A DNA stretch of 64,000 nucleotides from Hybos culiciformis (taxonomy: Eukaryota; Arthropoda; Insecta; Diptera; Hybotidae). The notes beneath the pieces are model-generated. The model was not told where the DNA came from. It saw nothing but the letters and a program-made list of their open reading frames with translations, and searched no databases. Shown piece by piece: positions 13,887 to 24,068 of this stretch. The DNA lies in contig OZ023274.1 in the NCBI GenBank assembly GCA_964007475.1, positions 74,349,303-74,413,302 of the forward strand, read 5' to 3'. The position numbers and the translations under genes are program-made. Position 1 is the stretch's first letter; the number at the start of each line of letters is the position of its first letter.

Positions 13887-14103
13887 CATAGATTAAGAAT
13901 ACAGAAAGATGGGAAGCTTCATACAACATTATTTTTGGTATTTTTATGTGAATGTGTTAGTAAAACAAAATAAAATACGTGATAATTATCAATGTATGAA
14001 ACGAATTTTATTTAGTTTTACTAACACCTTCACATAAATATACCAAAAAAGACTGAAAAAATGTTGTATGAAGCTTCCAATCTTACTGTATTCTTAATCT
14101 ATG
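13887..14103. mobile_element. 217-bp fold-back MITE, copy A
   Basis: Nearly the whole element is an imperfect inverted repeat: ends CATAGATTAAGAATACAG and its complement, with arms reaching to GTTAGTAAAAC. A perfect 7-bp duplication GTTAAAT lies at 13880-13886 and 14104-14110. It is nearly identical, and equal in length, to 59980-60196. Non-coding. A 7-bp TSD does not settle the superfamily. Confidence 0.85.
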
Positions 14104-14110
14104 GTTAAAT

Positions 14111-15378
14111 GTAAACTAATATGGTTTATTTCTGTGATTAAAAAGTTGCTTGAAAAAAGTTGCGACCTGTCAATAAAAAACTTGAGTTAATATTGTTTGA
14201 AGAAAATAACTTTAAGGTAGAAAGAATATAATATATGAAATTATTTTATACAATAACAATACTATTAAAAATATTATAATAGGATGATTGAAAAACTAAC
14301 ATAAAATATATTTCTAAAATAATGGTTTTTATGCTTTCAATGCACTTTTCTCCCAATAGACCTGAAAATCGAAATATCGATATTAAGGAATAATGAATTA
14401 ACTTAAACATAATTACTTTTGTAATTATTTCAGATTTTTGTAAGTTTTTTGATTCAATTTATTTTTTTATTTTTGGGATGAAGGTACGGTAATGTGGCAT
14501 TAAGGAATGAACCTTGAAAATAAATTCATTTAGTTTTCAGATCGATTGGTTTTAAATTGCATTTAAATGAAAAAATAAAAATTTTCAAAATTATACTTGT
14601 GATTACAATAGAAAACAGGTTTACCATAATTTTATAATTTATGAGGCTCAAGAACCTACCTACATACTTTGGATATTTATTATTAATCGATTATTAATTA
14701 TCGCCATATATTTTAATTTTAAATTAATTTTAAGTGTATAACTGATTTTTTTTTCAAGATAACATAATAGAAAATTTAAATAAATTCTAGATTAATGTAT
14801 TAAATTTTGTTTTTGATTTTGGGGACCATTCCATAGCATTACTCAAATAATTCTTGACATGAAATAAATTCTAAAATATTTAGCTATTTAAAATTAAAAA
14901 CTATATAATGTTTAATTAACTACAATATTTAACATTTTCGTTCAACATTATGTTATGCGATGTAATAAGTCTTTGGAATTATTATCGCATATTACATGTA
15001 TACCTCTATAAATACAAAAAATAAAAATTAATAAAAGCTATGTATAAAACAATTAATATGAAGTGCTAAATTTTTTTAATATAGGGTTTAATTAATTTAT
15101 TTTGATATTTAAAATATATTACATGTACAGAATATGTAGATTATTAAAATTTAATTACTTTAATAATTTTCACGACGGAATGAACAAAAAAAAAATCAAA
15201 GCACTTCAATCGAAATAATGATCAATTCTATTTATTATTTAAATATCATGAAAATTTGGTAATTTGAATTAGTTTACAAATAAATGTTTATAAGAAAACT
15301 TAAAAAAAAAAATTAAAAAATAACCGAACAAAAAAAGAAATTAAAAACTAAATAAGAAAATTTCGTTTTGAATTCAAA
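14111..15378. other. Intergenic between copy A MITE and gene 3
   Basis: AT-rich with no gene recognised. Confidence 0.5.
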
Positions 15379-18300
15379 ATGACCGCAATTTTGGCAGAAA
15401 AGAAAGGTTTGTTTATATAGAAGAAATATATTTAAAATATAGTAAAAAGAAATATTATGAAACCCTATCTGCATCTTAAGATCTTTCGAACAAATATTAT
15501 ACAGAATATGTATATCAAATATCATTATTTCTGTTAAAATCACACAATTCTAAGAAACCAAAAATATCATAGTTTGACTTCTAAATTAAACTATGTGCAG
15601 TACGTCCTCCTAAATAATCTAAACTAAATGTAGTTGCAAATAAATTCAAACAGAAAAAATCATAAGATTGAAACAAAAAGGATTGAAATATAGTATTATG
15701 TTATTTTAATAAAAAAGAAACTAAAAAGGATCATAATAAATATTTTATATTATCCAGAGTTTTTATGTATTATGCTTTTAATACTGAATTATGAAATAAA
15801 AGTTAATTTAAGAAAACGTTTCAATTTTTTAGTTTTTTTCCCTTTTTTCTTGAAATCCTTTTGATCGAACTAAGTGAACTGATTTGAATTATTATTATAT
15901 ATTAATAATTATATTTTTGTGTTACTGATCATATTACTGATAATATTAGCTGGTTATTTTGGGTTTTCTCACAGAATAAAACAGCCGGAATTCCCAAAAC
16001 TTATCTTAACATTAGAATAACATTCGGAAAAGATCCAAATTTATTACATTTCAATTGAGTTTCAATTGAGTTTAATTCCTCATTATAATATCTCTTGCTG
16101 ATTGAAAAGAGTGTAAAATGAGTGCATTTGTAATATAAGTACATGCGTAGGCTACTTGCAAATTTTTATTGAAATGAAAGCGAAATCGTTGGATGGATAT
16201 CAAATTAATTGTCAAAAACGAACAAACTTACTGGGAACTACTGTTTCCCATGTACTTTAGCTAATCATGAAATTTGTAAACATATATAAATGTACATACA
16301 CGTACTACTAAATTCACACTTTTATAACTCTTCAAAATAGATAAATTGGCATGTTATACTAAATAAAAAATGTTTGACATCCAATTCTCAAGTATAGAAC
16401 ACTCCAAAAATTTTAGATAATATTAAGGAAATCTTAAAAGAATTTGATTATTTTTTTTAGCTGTTATTGTTTAACACTTGAATAGATAGAATTCCCAATT
16501 TATATTTTCTGTTCAATAATAAATATTTTGAAAATTTAATTTTATTAATATAAAATTTATTATTTCTTATCATAACAGTAATTTTTATCGCAAAATAAAT
16601 TTATTAGCATATGCAATTGACTTTCTGCTAAATAGATCCAAAATTGAAATTAATTTTTATAAATTATGTGGCCACTTATAATATCTTTAAATAAAACAGA
16701 AAAAGAATGTTAAGACTATTCAAAAGAACTTAGTCAACATGATCCAAAAATCTACACTTTTGTTTCTGTAGTTTAATTTTATTTAGTGAATCTCACTATT
16801 TCAAAATACATTAAATTTTCTTTAATGTGATCTTACACTTTCATTTTTTAAAAAGAAATGTAACGCTTTTGGAAATAAATATCTCAATAATATTTTATAA
16901 TGTAGATTTGTTCTAAAACGACTATTTTATTCTTATTATAATTAATAACCAAATAAATTATATTAAATTTTTCAGTTCCTGTTTTAGGGGTTCGACATCT
17001 ACAAGCAACTTTAATGTTCTTGTGCACAGCAGTAACATATTTCATTAGAGTAAATACAAGTATAACTGTAGTAGCCATGACAGATAAAAATACAACGAAT
17101 CCAGACTTCGAGGTAAAAAATAATAATTTTGATCTTTAAAAAAATATAAATAACAAGTAGGTATATATTGAAAAGGTTTTATTAAAAAATCTATATAAAT
17201 TAGCAAAAATTAAATTATAAAAACTACACATAATATACAATTGTATCAAAAGTTTAATATATTTATTCTATTTTATTTTAGGAATTCAATTGGATTGAAT
17301 CGGAACGCAACAATATTTTAGGAGCATTTTATTGGGGTTACATTTTGACACAAATACCTTGTGGTTGGATAGCCCAACATTATGGTGCTAAGTTCCTCTT
17401 GTTAACCTCACTTTCATCTTCATCAATTATAAGCCTGATTACACCAATATCAGTCCATTATGGTGGATGGATGACATTTTGTGCGATTCGTATGCTTCAA
17501 GGTATGGTACAAGGAGCCGTATTCCCATGCTTTCATGTGTTTTTCTCAAAATGGGCACCATTTAATGAAAGAAATCGATTAGTAGCATTTGGGAATTGTG
17601 GAGCTGAATTTGGAACAGCATTAGCTTTTTGTTTAAGTGGCTTGATTGCAGCATCTCCATTAGGATGGCCTGGGATATATTATATTTCAGGGGCGATTGG
17701 TTTAATATGGGCAATAGTATGGTTGTGTTTTGGCGCAAATACTCCAGCAGATTCCAAAATAATTTCCTTAGGAGAGCGTAAATTTATCGAAGATTCAATT
17801 AATCAATTTTCTAAACCTAATTTGAAACGTTTACCTATTCCATGGTTATCAATTTTCACTTCCGTGCCTTATTGGGCATTATTCATAACAAGAATGTGTC
17901 AAGCTTGGGGATTTAACATTTTATTAACACAAATTCCAACATATATGAACAAAATATTAAAAATGGATATAAAATCAAATGCAATATACTCATCAATACC
18001 ATATATATTTATGTTGACGATGACCTTTTTATTAATATTGGTAGCAGACGCATTATCTGCAAAGAAAATACGACTTTGTGTTATTCGAAAATTAATAAAC
18101 ACAATTGCTTTTTGGATTCCAGCTGTTTGTATAATGTGCTTAGCATTTATTGGTAATGAAAATATACCATTGGTTATTGTTTTATTGGGTGTAACGATTG
18201 GTTCTAATGGTGGTTCAGGTTTAGGGAGCTCATTGAATCATCTTGATTTAGCACCTAATTTTGTTGGTATATTGATGGCTTTAACCAATAGTGCTAGTAC

Positions 18301-18580
18301 TGGTGTAGCTATAATTCAACCAATTATTCAGTCTGAAATTATTACCAATGATGTAAGTTTTAAAAAGTATAAATTAAAAACAATAATTATTTTACACATT
18401 ATTTTTTCTTGTTTGTAGAAAGATCAAAGTCAATGGAAAATAATGTTTGTTATTACGTCGATAATTTATTTTGTAGGTAATTTAGTCTACATTATTTTTG
18501 GTGATACAAATGCTCAACTTTGGAATAACCAACCAGATGAAGAAGAATATGTAGAGAAGCAAGAAAAAATTAAATTGTAA
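15379..18580 (+). CDS. Gene 3: SLC17 family MFS transporter, 465 aa
   Basis: Same family and architecture as gene 2. Exons: 15379-15406 (tentative), 16976-17112, 17282-18352 and 18419-18580. The first exon (MTAILAEKK, 28 bp, phase 1) was chosen because the joined start ...EKKVPVLGVRHLQATL closely parallels gene 5 (...EETKAPIIGIRHLQATL), whose first exon is also 28 bp; its donor GTTTGT is weak and the intron is 1.6 kb. TM1 is YFIRVNTSITVVAMT. QIPCGWIAQHYGAK has Cys for the first Gly of the usual PGGW. TM4 is RMLQGMVQG, with His and SKW.P..ER retained. The last intron is only 66 bp. The tail has AQLWNN instead of QPWN and ends acidic/basic (EEEYVEKQEKIKL). No defects seen. Confidence 0.85.
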
Positions 18581-19406
18581 TGAATTTGCAAATCATAATT
18601 TTGGACAAATTATTTCTTATTATAAAATAATCTTGTACTTTTAAACATAATTTTAAGACTTTCAATTCTGTGATAAAACCAAATGTATTAAATACGACAT
18701 AGATAAAGACATAATATTATTGAAAATTGGATATTTTGTTTGTGTTAACGATTAAATTAAGAAGGATTTTTTAGCCCATTGAGGTCGAAATAACATAATC
18801 AACTCGCAAATGTATTATTTCTATTTAAGTTTTAAGACCTACTGTCTACATTACTGCATTTTTATGTACATAATGATCAGAGCTGACTAATCTTAAGTAT
18901 TTTTGTACCGAATATAATATACTCGTACTACAAAATATTGCAGTATTTTCCCACAATATACGGTCACTATTATACTGTTACTGCAAAAAAATTTCAGTAA
19001 CAGTATTCGGCAGTATTTTTGCAGAACAGTAGTCAATATTAGAACAATACTTTAGTACTTACGCAATACTAGCATACTGGTACCGAAATTTTTTGCAGTA
19101 TATACCAGTATATTGTGGTAAAATGCAGCAATGTACATATTTTTATTATTTAATATTTTTATTAGAACTCATTGTTCATTCTGTTTGTTAGCGAGCATTG
19201 AAATTGAATCGTGAAACATATGTACGTAAGTAACACAAATAATGTTTACTATTTAAAAATTATTGTCAATATTAGAAAATTAATATAATTATCAATGTTT
19301 CATTCGGTGTGTTTCAAAAAGCTAGAGTAGGTAAAAAATAAAAATAAAACTAAAAATAATAAAATATTGCATTTTAGCAGACACTAAAGCTCAACAGTTT
19401 AATGTG
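18581..19406. other. Intergenic after gene 3
   Basis: Contains an AT-rich repeat-like block at about 18895-19145 (listed separately). No gene seen. Confidence 0.5.
18895..19145. repeat. Inverted repeat block with GCAGTAT-type motifs, possible decayed MITE
   Basis: The stretch TTGCAGTATTTTCCCACAA near 18948 is matched in inverted form by TTGTGGTAAAATGCAGCAA near 19114. Between them, variants of CAGTAT/ATACTG recur many times. No clear ends or target duplication. Confidence 0.4.
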
Positions 19407-19415
19407 ATTTTTAAA

Positions 19416-20281
19416 GGGTGTTACCCGAATCGCCGAAAGACATTTAGCAAAAACACATTTTGCCTAATTCCATTTGGCAAAAAAGACACTTCGCAAAAGA
19501 ACCATTTCGCAAAACGGATAGTTAATAAACGTTCGCTTTAGCCTAATGAGACAGTTAACAACTTTCCAGTTAGCATAAGGACGTTTCGCAACTACAACTT
19601 TTGGCAAAATATACATTTCGCAACTACCCTTAAGGGTAGTTGCGAAATGTATATTTAGCATGCACTAAAATATGTTGCATTATCATAAATGCATATTATT
19701 AAATTAAACAATTCCAATTATATGCATTTTAATATCTGTTTTTTTTAATATCTGTTTTTTTAATATAGTTAATACAAATCCAGTTTTTTTTTTAATTTTA
19801 AATTCTCGGCAATCAAAAATGATAGTTTGACTTCCCTATAATCGTCTTTTCTTTTTAAAATATTTTCAATTTTTTTATCTTTTAAGTAATAATTTGTTTT
19901 TTTTTACTGCTGGTGGCCCACCAATTTCAAATTTTTTTATTTCAGCCGTTACATACAATATTTCTTTTCGGATTTCATACATGAGCCTATAAAATTCTAC
20001 ATGCTTTTTTTTTTTTTACAGTTAAAAAAAACCTTTAATATTCTATTCATCATATTTGTGCAAAATTTGTTAAACTATACTTTTGCGAAGTGTCTCAATT
20101 AATATGTTGTGAATTGGTATTTTGAGAAATATCTTTTTGCGAAGTGTGGCATTAGGCCAAATGGAATTTTGTTAAAGAGTTTTTTTTGCGAAATGGACAT
20201 TCGCGAAACATACAAATTTGATAAGTGGCTTTCGGCCAAATAGACTTTTGCAATATGGAATTTGCAAAGAGGCCCGCTCCC
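19416..20281. mobile_element. Motif-echo element 1 (CGCAAAA type), 866 bp, 9-bp TSD
   Basis: The left half repeats variants of TTCGCAAAA and TTTGGCAAAA every 15-20 bp (CATTTAGCAAAA, CACTTCGCAAAAG, CATTTCGCAAAAC). The right half carries the same motif inverted (TTTTGCGAAGTG, TTTTTGCGAAATGG). Ends are GGGTG... and ...CTCCC. A perfect 9-bp duplication ATTTTTAAA flanks it at 19407-19415 and 20282-20290. No protein. Contains a perfect 50-bp palindrome (19607-19656). Confidence 0.75.
19607..19656. repeat. Perfect 50-bp palindrome
   Basis: Two 25-base arms meet between 19631 and 19632 (CTACCCTT|AAGGGTAG at the centre) with no mismatch and no spacer. It lies inside motif-echo element 1 and includes one of its TTTCGCAA motifs in both orientations. 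Confidence 0.95.
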
Positions 20282-20540
20282 ATTTTTAAAATCTGGAGCT
20301 GAATTCTGATTTTGAAAATTTAAGGAAATTATAAAGGACTAATAAATAGGCGGTGAGCGCAAGTTTATAGCGAAAGTGAAAAAAAATGTAACGAAAGCGG
20401 ATAGTGAATAAAAATATTTAGATATTGAATCGTACATCATTAAAATTTTTTTAATAAGAAAATATTACCATTAAATACAATATTTTTATTTCATACTAAA
20501 CGATGTTAAAGTTTATCAAATACAACTTTAAAGTTAAACT

Positions 20541-21030
20541 TATGCTACATTTACACCTAATGGCTAATGGCTAATGGTAAAAATCTCCATTAATTTCTGT
20601 ATAGCCATTGAAATGGAAAGTGTTCACACTACAGAAAAATTAATGGTCAAAAATGGCCTTGCCATTAAATGGTAACGCTGTAAAATGGCAAAATGTTGCC
20701 ATTACGTTTACATTTTAATGGCATGAATGACAAACATTTGAATTTTTTCAATGACACCAGTTGTCTGATTTCAAAATGAAAAGACGTACTCGTGCTTTGT
20801 GCGCTGCTATTGTTGTAGCTTGTGCGTGTGAAGAAGTAGACACTGAAGAAAGAGAAAAGGATCGAAAAAGGCGGATCATTTGGACACGCGATCTATTTTT
20901 AAACCGCGAGCGCTTTGGGTTTTTCAAAGAATTTAATGTAATGTTGCGAGCTGGTTTTAAGTTGTGTGAATATGGAGCGTCGCTTCAGTTTTGACGGAGC
21001 ATTCAAAATGAAAAGATATATGACTTTTAC
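20541..21030 (+). pseudogene. 5' fragment of a PIF/Harbinger-like transposon, cut by a gap
   Basis: The frame at 20776-20991 (72 codons from the internal Met) contains RKRRIIWTRDLFLNRERFG, which resembles the N-terminal segment of HARBI1-like PIF/Harbinger nucleases (a basic run, then W.R......R...G). The DDE catalytic domain is absent: the frame stops at 20992 and the sequence runs into 200 N at 21031. Upstream, 20541-20750 is non-coding with many ATGGC/GCCAT motifs and could be the transposon's left end. Assignment rests on recalled family resemblance only. Confidence 0.5.
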
Positions 21031-21230
21031 NNNNNNNNNNNNNNNNNNNNNNNNNNNNNNNNNNNNNNNNNNNNNNNNNNNNNNNNNNNNNNNNNNNNNN
21101 NNNNNNNNNNNNNNNNNNNNNNNNNNNNNNNNNNNNNNNNNNNNNNNNNNNNNNNNNNNNNNNNNNNNNNNNNNNNNNNNNNNNNNNNNNNNNNNNNNNN
21201 NNNNNNNNNNNNNNNNNNNNNNNNNNNNNN
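21031..21230. other. Assembly gap, 200 N
   Basis: Exactly 200 N, a fixed-size scaffold gap. The sequence before it is the Harbinger-like fragment. The sequence after it matches the region upstream of gene 6 (28051 onward), so the true gap size and content are unknown. The first exon of pseudogene 4 may be inside or lost. Confidence 0.95.
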
Positions 21231-21399
21231 AACCAATACAAAATACTTATATGAAATTGTTTGTTGTTTGCACTAGTATACTTCAAGCTTAATCCTCATT
21301 TAATTTTTAAAAACATGAGAAACAAAAAACCAATTTTTAAATTAAATGATTATAAAATTATCTAACAATTATAATAATTATTTGATATCAATTTTTCAG

Positions 21400-22853
21400 G
21401 AATGCTTGTGGGAATACGTCATTTGGAATCTTTTCTAATGTTTGTGTGCATATCTTTATCATATTTTATAAGAGTTAATACGAGTGTCGCGGTAGTAGCT
21501 ATGACAGACAAAATGAAAACAAATCCAGATTTTGAAGTAAATAAAGATGATAAATTTATACTGTTTACCCTAATGCTATTAAAAATATGTACTTTAAACG
21601 GATCTAGGTCACAATCCAAAAAAAAAAATCCAAATGACCCAAAATTCAAACTTTTTTTAAAATCCAAATTATAAAATCCTAATGGGAGAAAATCCAAACA
21701 AAAAAAATCCAAATGTCCCAAAATCCAAATAAAAAAATCCAAATCGGACAAAAGCCAAACTTTTTTTTTTTTTAAAGTAATAAAAATACTGGTTACATGA
21801 AAATTGCGTACATGAAAATTGCTGACATGAAAATTGCTCACACTTTCATTCATAATTATCTCTTTTACAGAATATTAATGAATGAAAGTGTGAGCAATTT
21901 TCATGTGAGCAATTTTCATTTTACCAAAAATACTATGCATGACTCCAAACTTTATAATTTGTTATCGCACGATTTTTAACCTAAACCAAGCTGGCGCTTC
22001 GCGCCGATAAAAAATTATAAAGTTTGGATTTTTGGTCATTTGGATTTTGGATCATTTGGATTTTGGAAGTTTGGATTTTGGGTCATTTGGATTTTTTAAA
22101 TTTGGATTTTGGTTTTTGGATTATGAAATTTGGCATAAGTAGCAGATACACTTTAAACAATTTTTTCCTAATATAATTGCATGTATCATAGGAGTTCGAT
22201 TGGAATCATGATGAACGAAATTATATTTTAAGTTCATTTTTTTTGGGGATATGTTATAACTCAATTACCAAGTGGATGGTTAGCGCAAAAATATGGAGTG
22301 AAATACCATCATGCTTTAGCTTAATTACTACTATTTCTGTTCATTATGGAGGTTGGCTAACAAATTGCGGGATCTGTGTTCTTCGGGGCATGCTACAAGG
22401 ATGCCCTGCATGCGTTTTTCTCAAAATGGGCACCTTTAAATGAAAGAAACCAATTGGTTTCCTTCAGTAATTCTGGAATGGAATTATGAACAATTTTAGC
22501 ATTTTGTGCCAGCGGTTTCATAGTTGCTTCACCATTAGGATGGCCAGGAATTACATATATAACTGGCGGTTATTTGGCTTTGTTTAGGTGCCAACAGCCC
22601 AGCTGAATCAAAAATTATTTCTACAGCTGAAAACGAACTTAAAGAAACTTCATTGGCTGGACGAGTCAATATTCAAACAAAAACTTTTCCAACTCCGTGG
22701 AAAAATATTTTAAAATCCATGCCATTTTGGGCTCTTCTTGTAGCAAGAACTTCACAATCTTGGGGTTTCACATTTCTTTTGACACAAATTCCAACATATA
22801 TGAATAAAATTTTAAAGTTGGATATAAAGTCAAATGCAATATTCTCATCGATC
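21400..22853 (+). pseudogene. Gene 4: broken recent duplicate of gene 6 (SLC17 family)
   Basis: Exon 2 (21400-21536) differs from gene 6 by almost nothing (one Thr codon is Lys). The next intron contains a 550-bp mobile element (21600-22149). The large exon begins at 22192 but is wrecked: eight T at 22237-22244 where gene 6 has seven (frameshift), a deletion of about 26 bp near 22305, another of about 20 bp near 22403, a TGA at 22487-22489 where gene 6 reads Gly, and a further deletion near 22570. Similarity ends abruptly near 22853 within the TM7-TM8 region, so about the last third of the protein is gone. The stretch 22620-22853 remains nearly identical to gene 6, showing that the duplication is young. 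It cannot make a functional transporter. Confidence 0.92.
21600..22149. mobile_element. Motif-echo element 2 (AATCCAAA type), 550 bp, 9-bp TSD, empty site in gene 6
   Basis: The left half repeats AATCCAAA/ATCCAAATGNCCC; the right half repeats the inverse (TTTGGATTTT, GGTCATTTGGAT). A perfect 9-bp duplication ACTTTAAAC lies at 21591-21599 and 22150-22158. The matching intron of gene 6 has a single copy of that site (about 28421-28429), a clean empty site. The core holds a second inverted family (ATGAAAATTGC in the left part, GCAATTTTCAT in the right) and a short GC hairpin (GGCGCTTCGCGCC near 21991). No protein. Confidence 0.85.
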
Positions 22854-24068
22854 TTATCGAAAAATAGAAAATTATTACAAACTATAAATGTAAGTATCAA
22901 TGTCTATATGATTTTAAGTTTTCGCGTTGAATCCTTTCTTTAAATGTTGGGTCGTTTGTCCAATGTAGCAATTTTGTCATCACTTTTACATGCAATTTTA
23001 TAAACAATATTTCATTGTAAACTTGTTGGAGTTCGATCTTTAAGTGTCCCAATATAGACGCTAGTGTGCTTCATGGTGCTATTGTTAGTACATATTTTTT
23101 AAACATTAAATCAACTTTTTCTCATAGTGGTTTTATGTAGGGAAAATCGCAAATATTTCTGTATAATATAAGTTTCTGAAATTTTTATGTTGAATATCTA
23201 TGGTCATATGAACAGTCAGGCATATTAAAAAGTAAATATTGAAGCTAATTTTTTTGTTTTGACAAATAACAATCATAATGAAAGTCATTCAACGCTAAGT
23301 TCAATTTGACCTATACATAGCAAAGATTATATAAAAATTGTAGCTACTGCAGCTATAGGTTTTTTCAGTATTTGATGAACTGTTTAATAAATCTCGCAAT
23401 CTTTTGAACGACAAATTATATATAAGTGTTTATCTCTAAAGTGTTATAGATTATTATTTTATATTTTTTAATTTTAGAAAAGTTTAAGTATGTTTAGTTT
23501 ATCGTATGTTTAGTTTATCGTGAAAAAATATCGTTTAATTAATGCTTTTGAATAAAATTGATTAGTAATCAGACTTATTTTATTCTATCTATTATAGAGG
23601 ACATTCTATTTGACAGCAGATTTTAAAGTAAAAATAGAATATTTGATTTTTCCAAAATATTACTTTATTCATCTTCATTTATCTTCAATTTAAAGTAATC
23701 AAATTAAAAGTTATTTAGCATTAGTGAATGATGAGATTTAATTTTATTCAAATCGTAGTGAGATGAGAAACTCTAAAATTATATTCGGAGATAATAAGAA
23801 TTGACAATAATTCTTATGGAATGACCCAAACAGTGAGTATCATATGGATTTTCTATTTGACTTAATTTACAAATTTCAAATACATTCAAAAGTGAAACCA
23901 GTATAATACTTTTTAATTATGATTAATCAGAATAACTCTAATTAAAAATGTACTTAGAGAATAAAATAAAAATATATTAGCGGTATGAATTATTTAAAAA
24001 GTCACATTGTTAAGCTGAAGACGTTATCGAATAGGTTTTAAAATCAACTTAGAAAATTCGTATTTATA
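22854..24068. other. Intergenic between pseudogene 4 and gene 5
   Basis: Holds the reversed MITE copy at about 23140-23372. Otherwise AT-rich with no gene recognised. Confidence 0.5.
23140..23372 (-). mobile_element. Reversed copy of the CACTGAAAAAA MITE family
   Basis: The reverse complement shows the block order of 8921-9420: an end-like CTGAAAAAACCTATAGCTGC, then TGTTCATATGA, then ATTCAACATAAAA and CAGAAACTTA. The right end and target site are not defined. Confidence 0.55.

Noticed and set aside
21419..21853. 144-codon minus-strand frame over pseudogene 4
   Set aside because: It consists of repeated NFHV and LDF strings translated from the motif-echo element, plus the antisense of exon 2.
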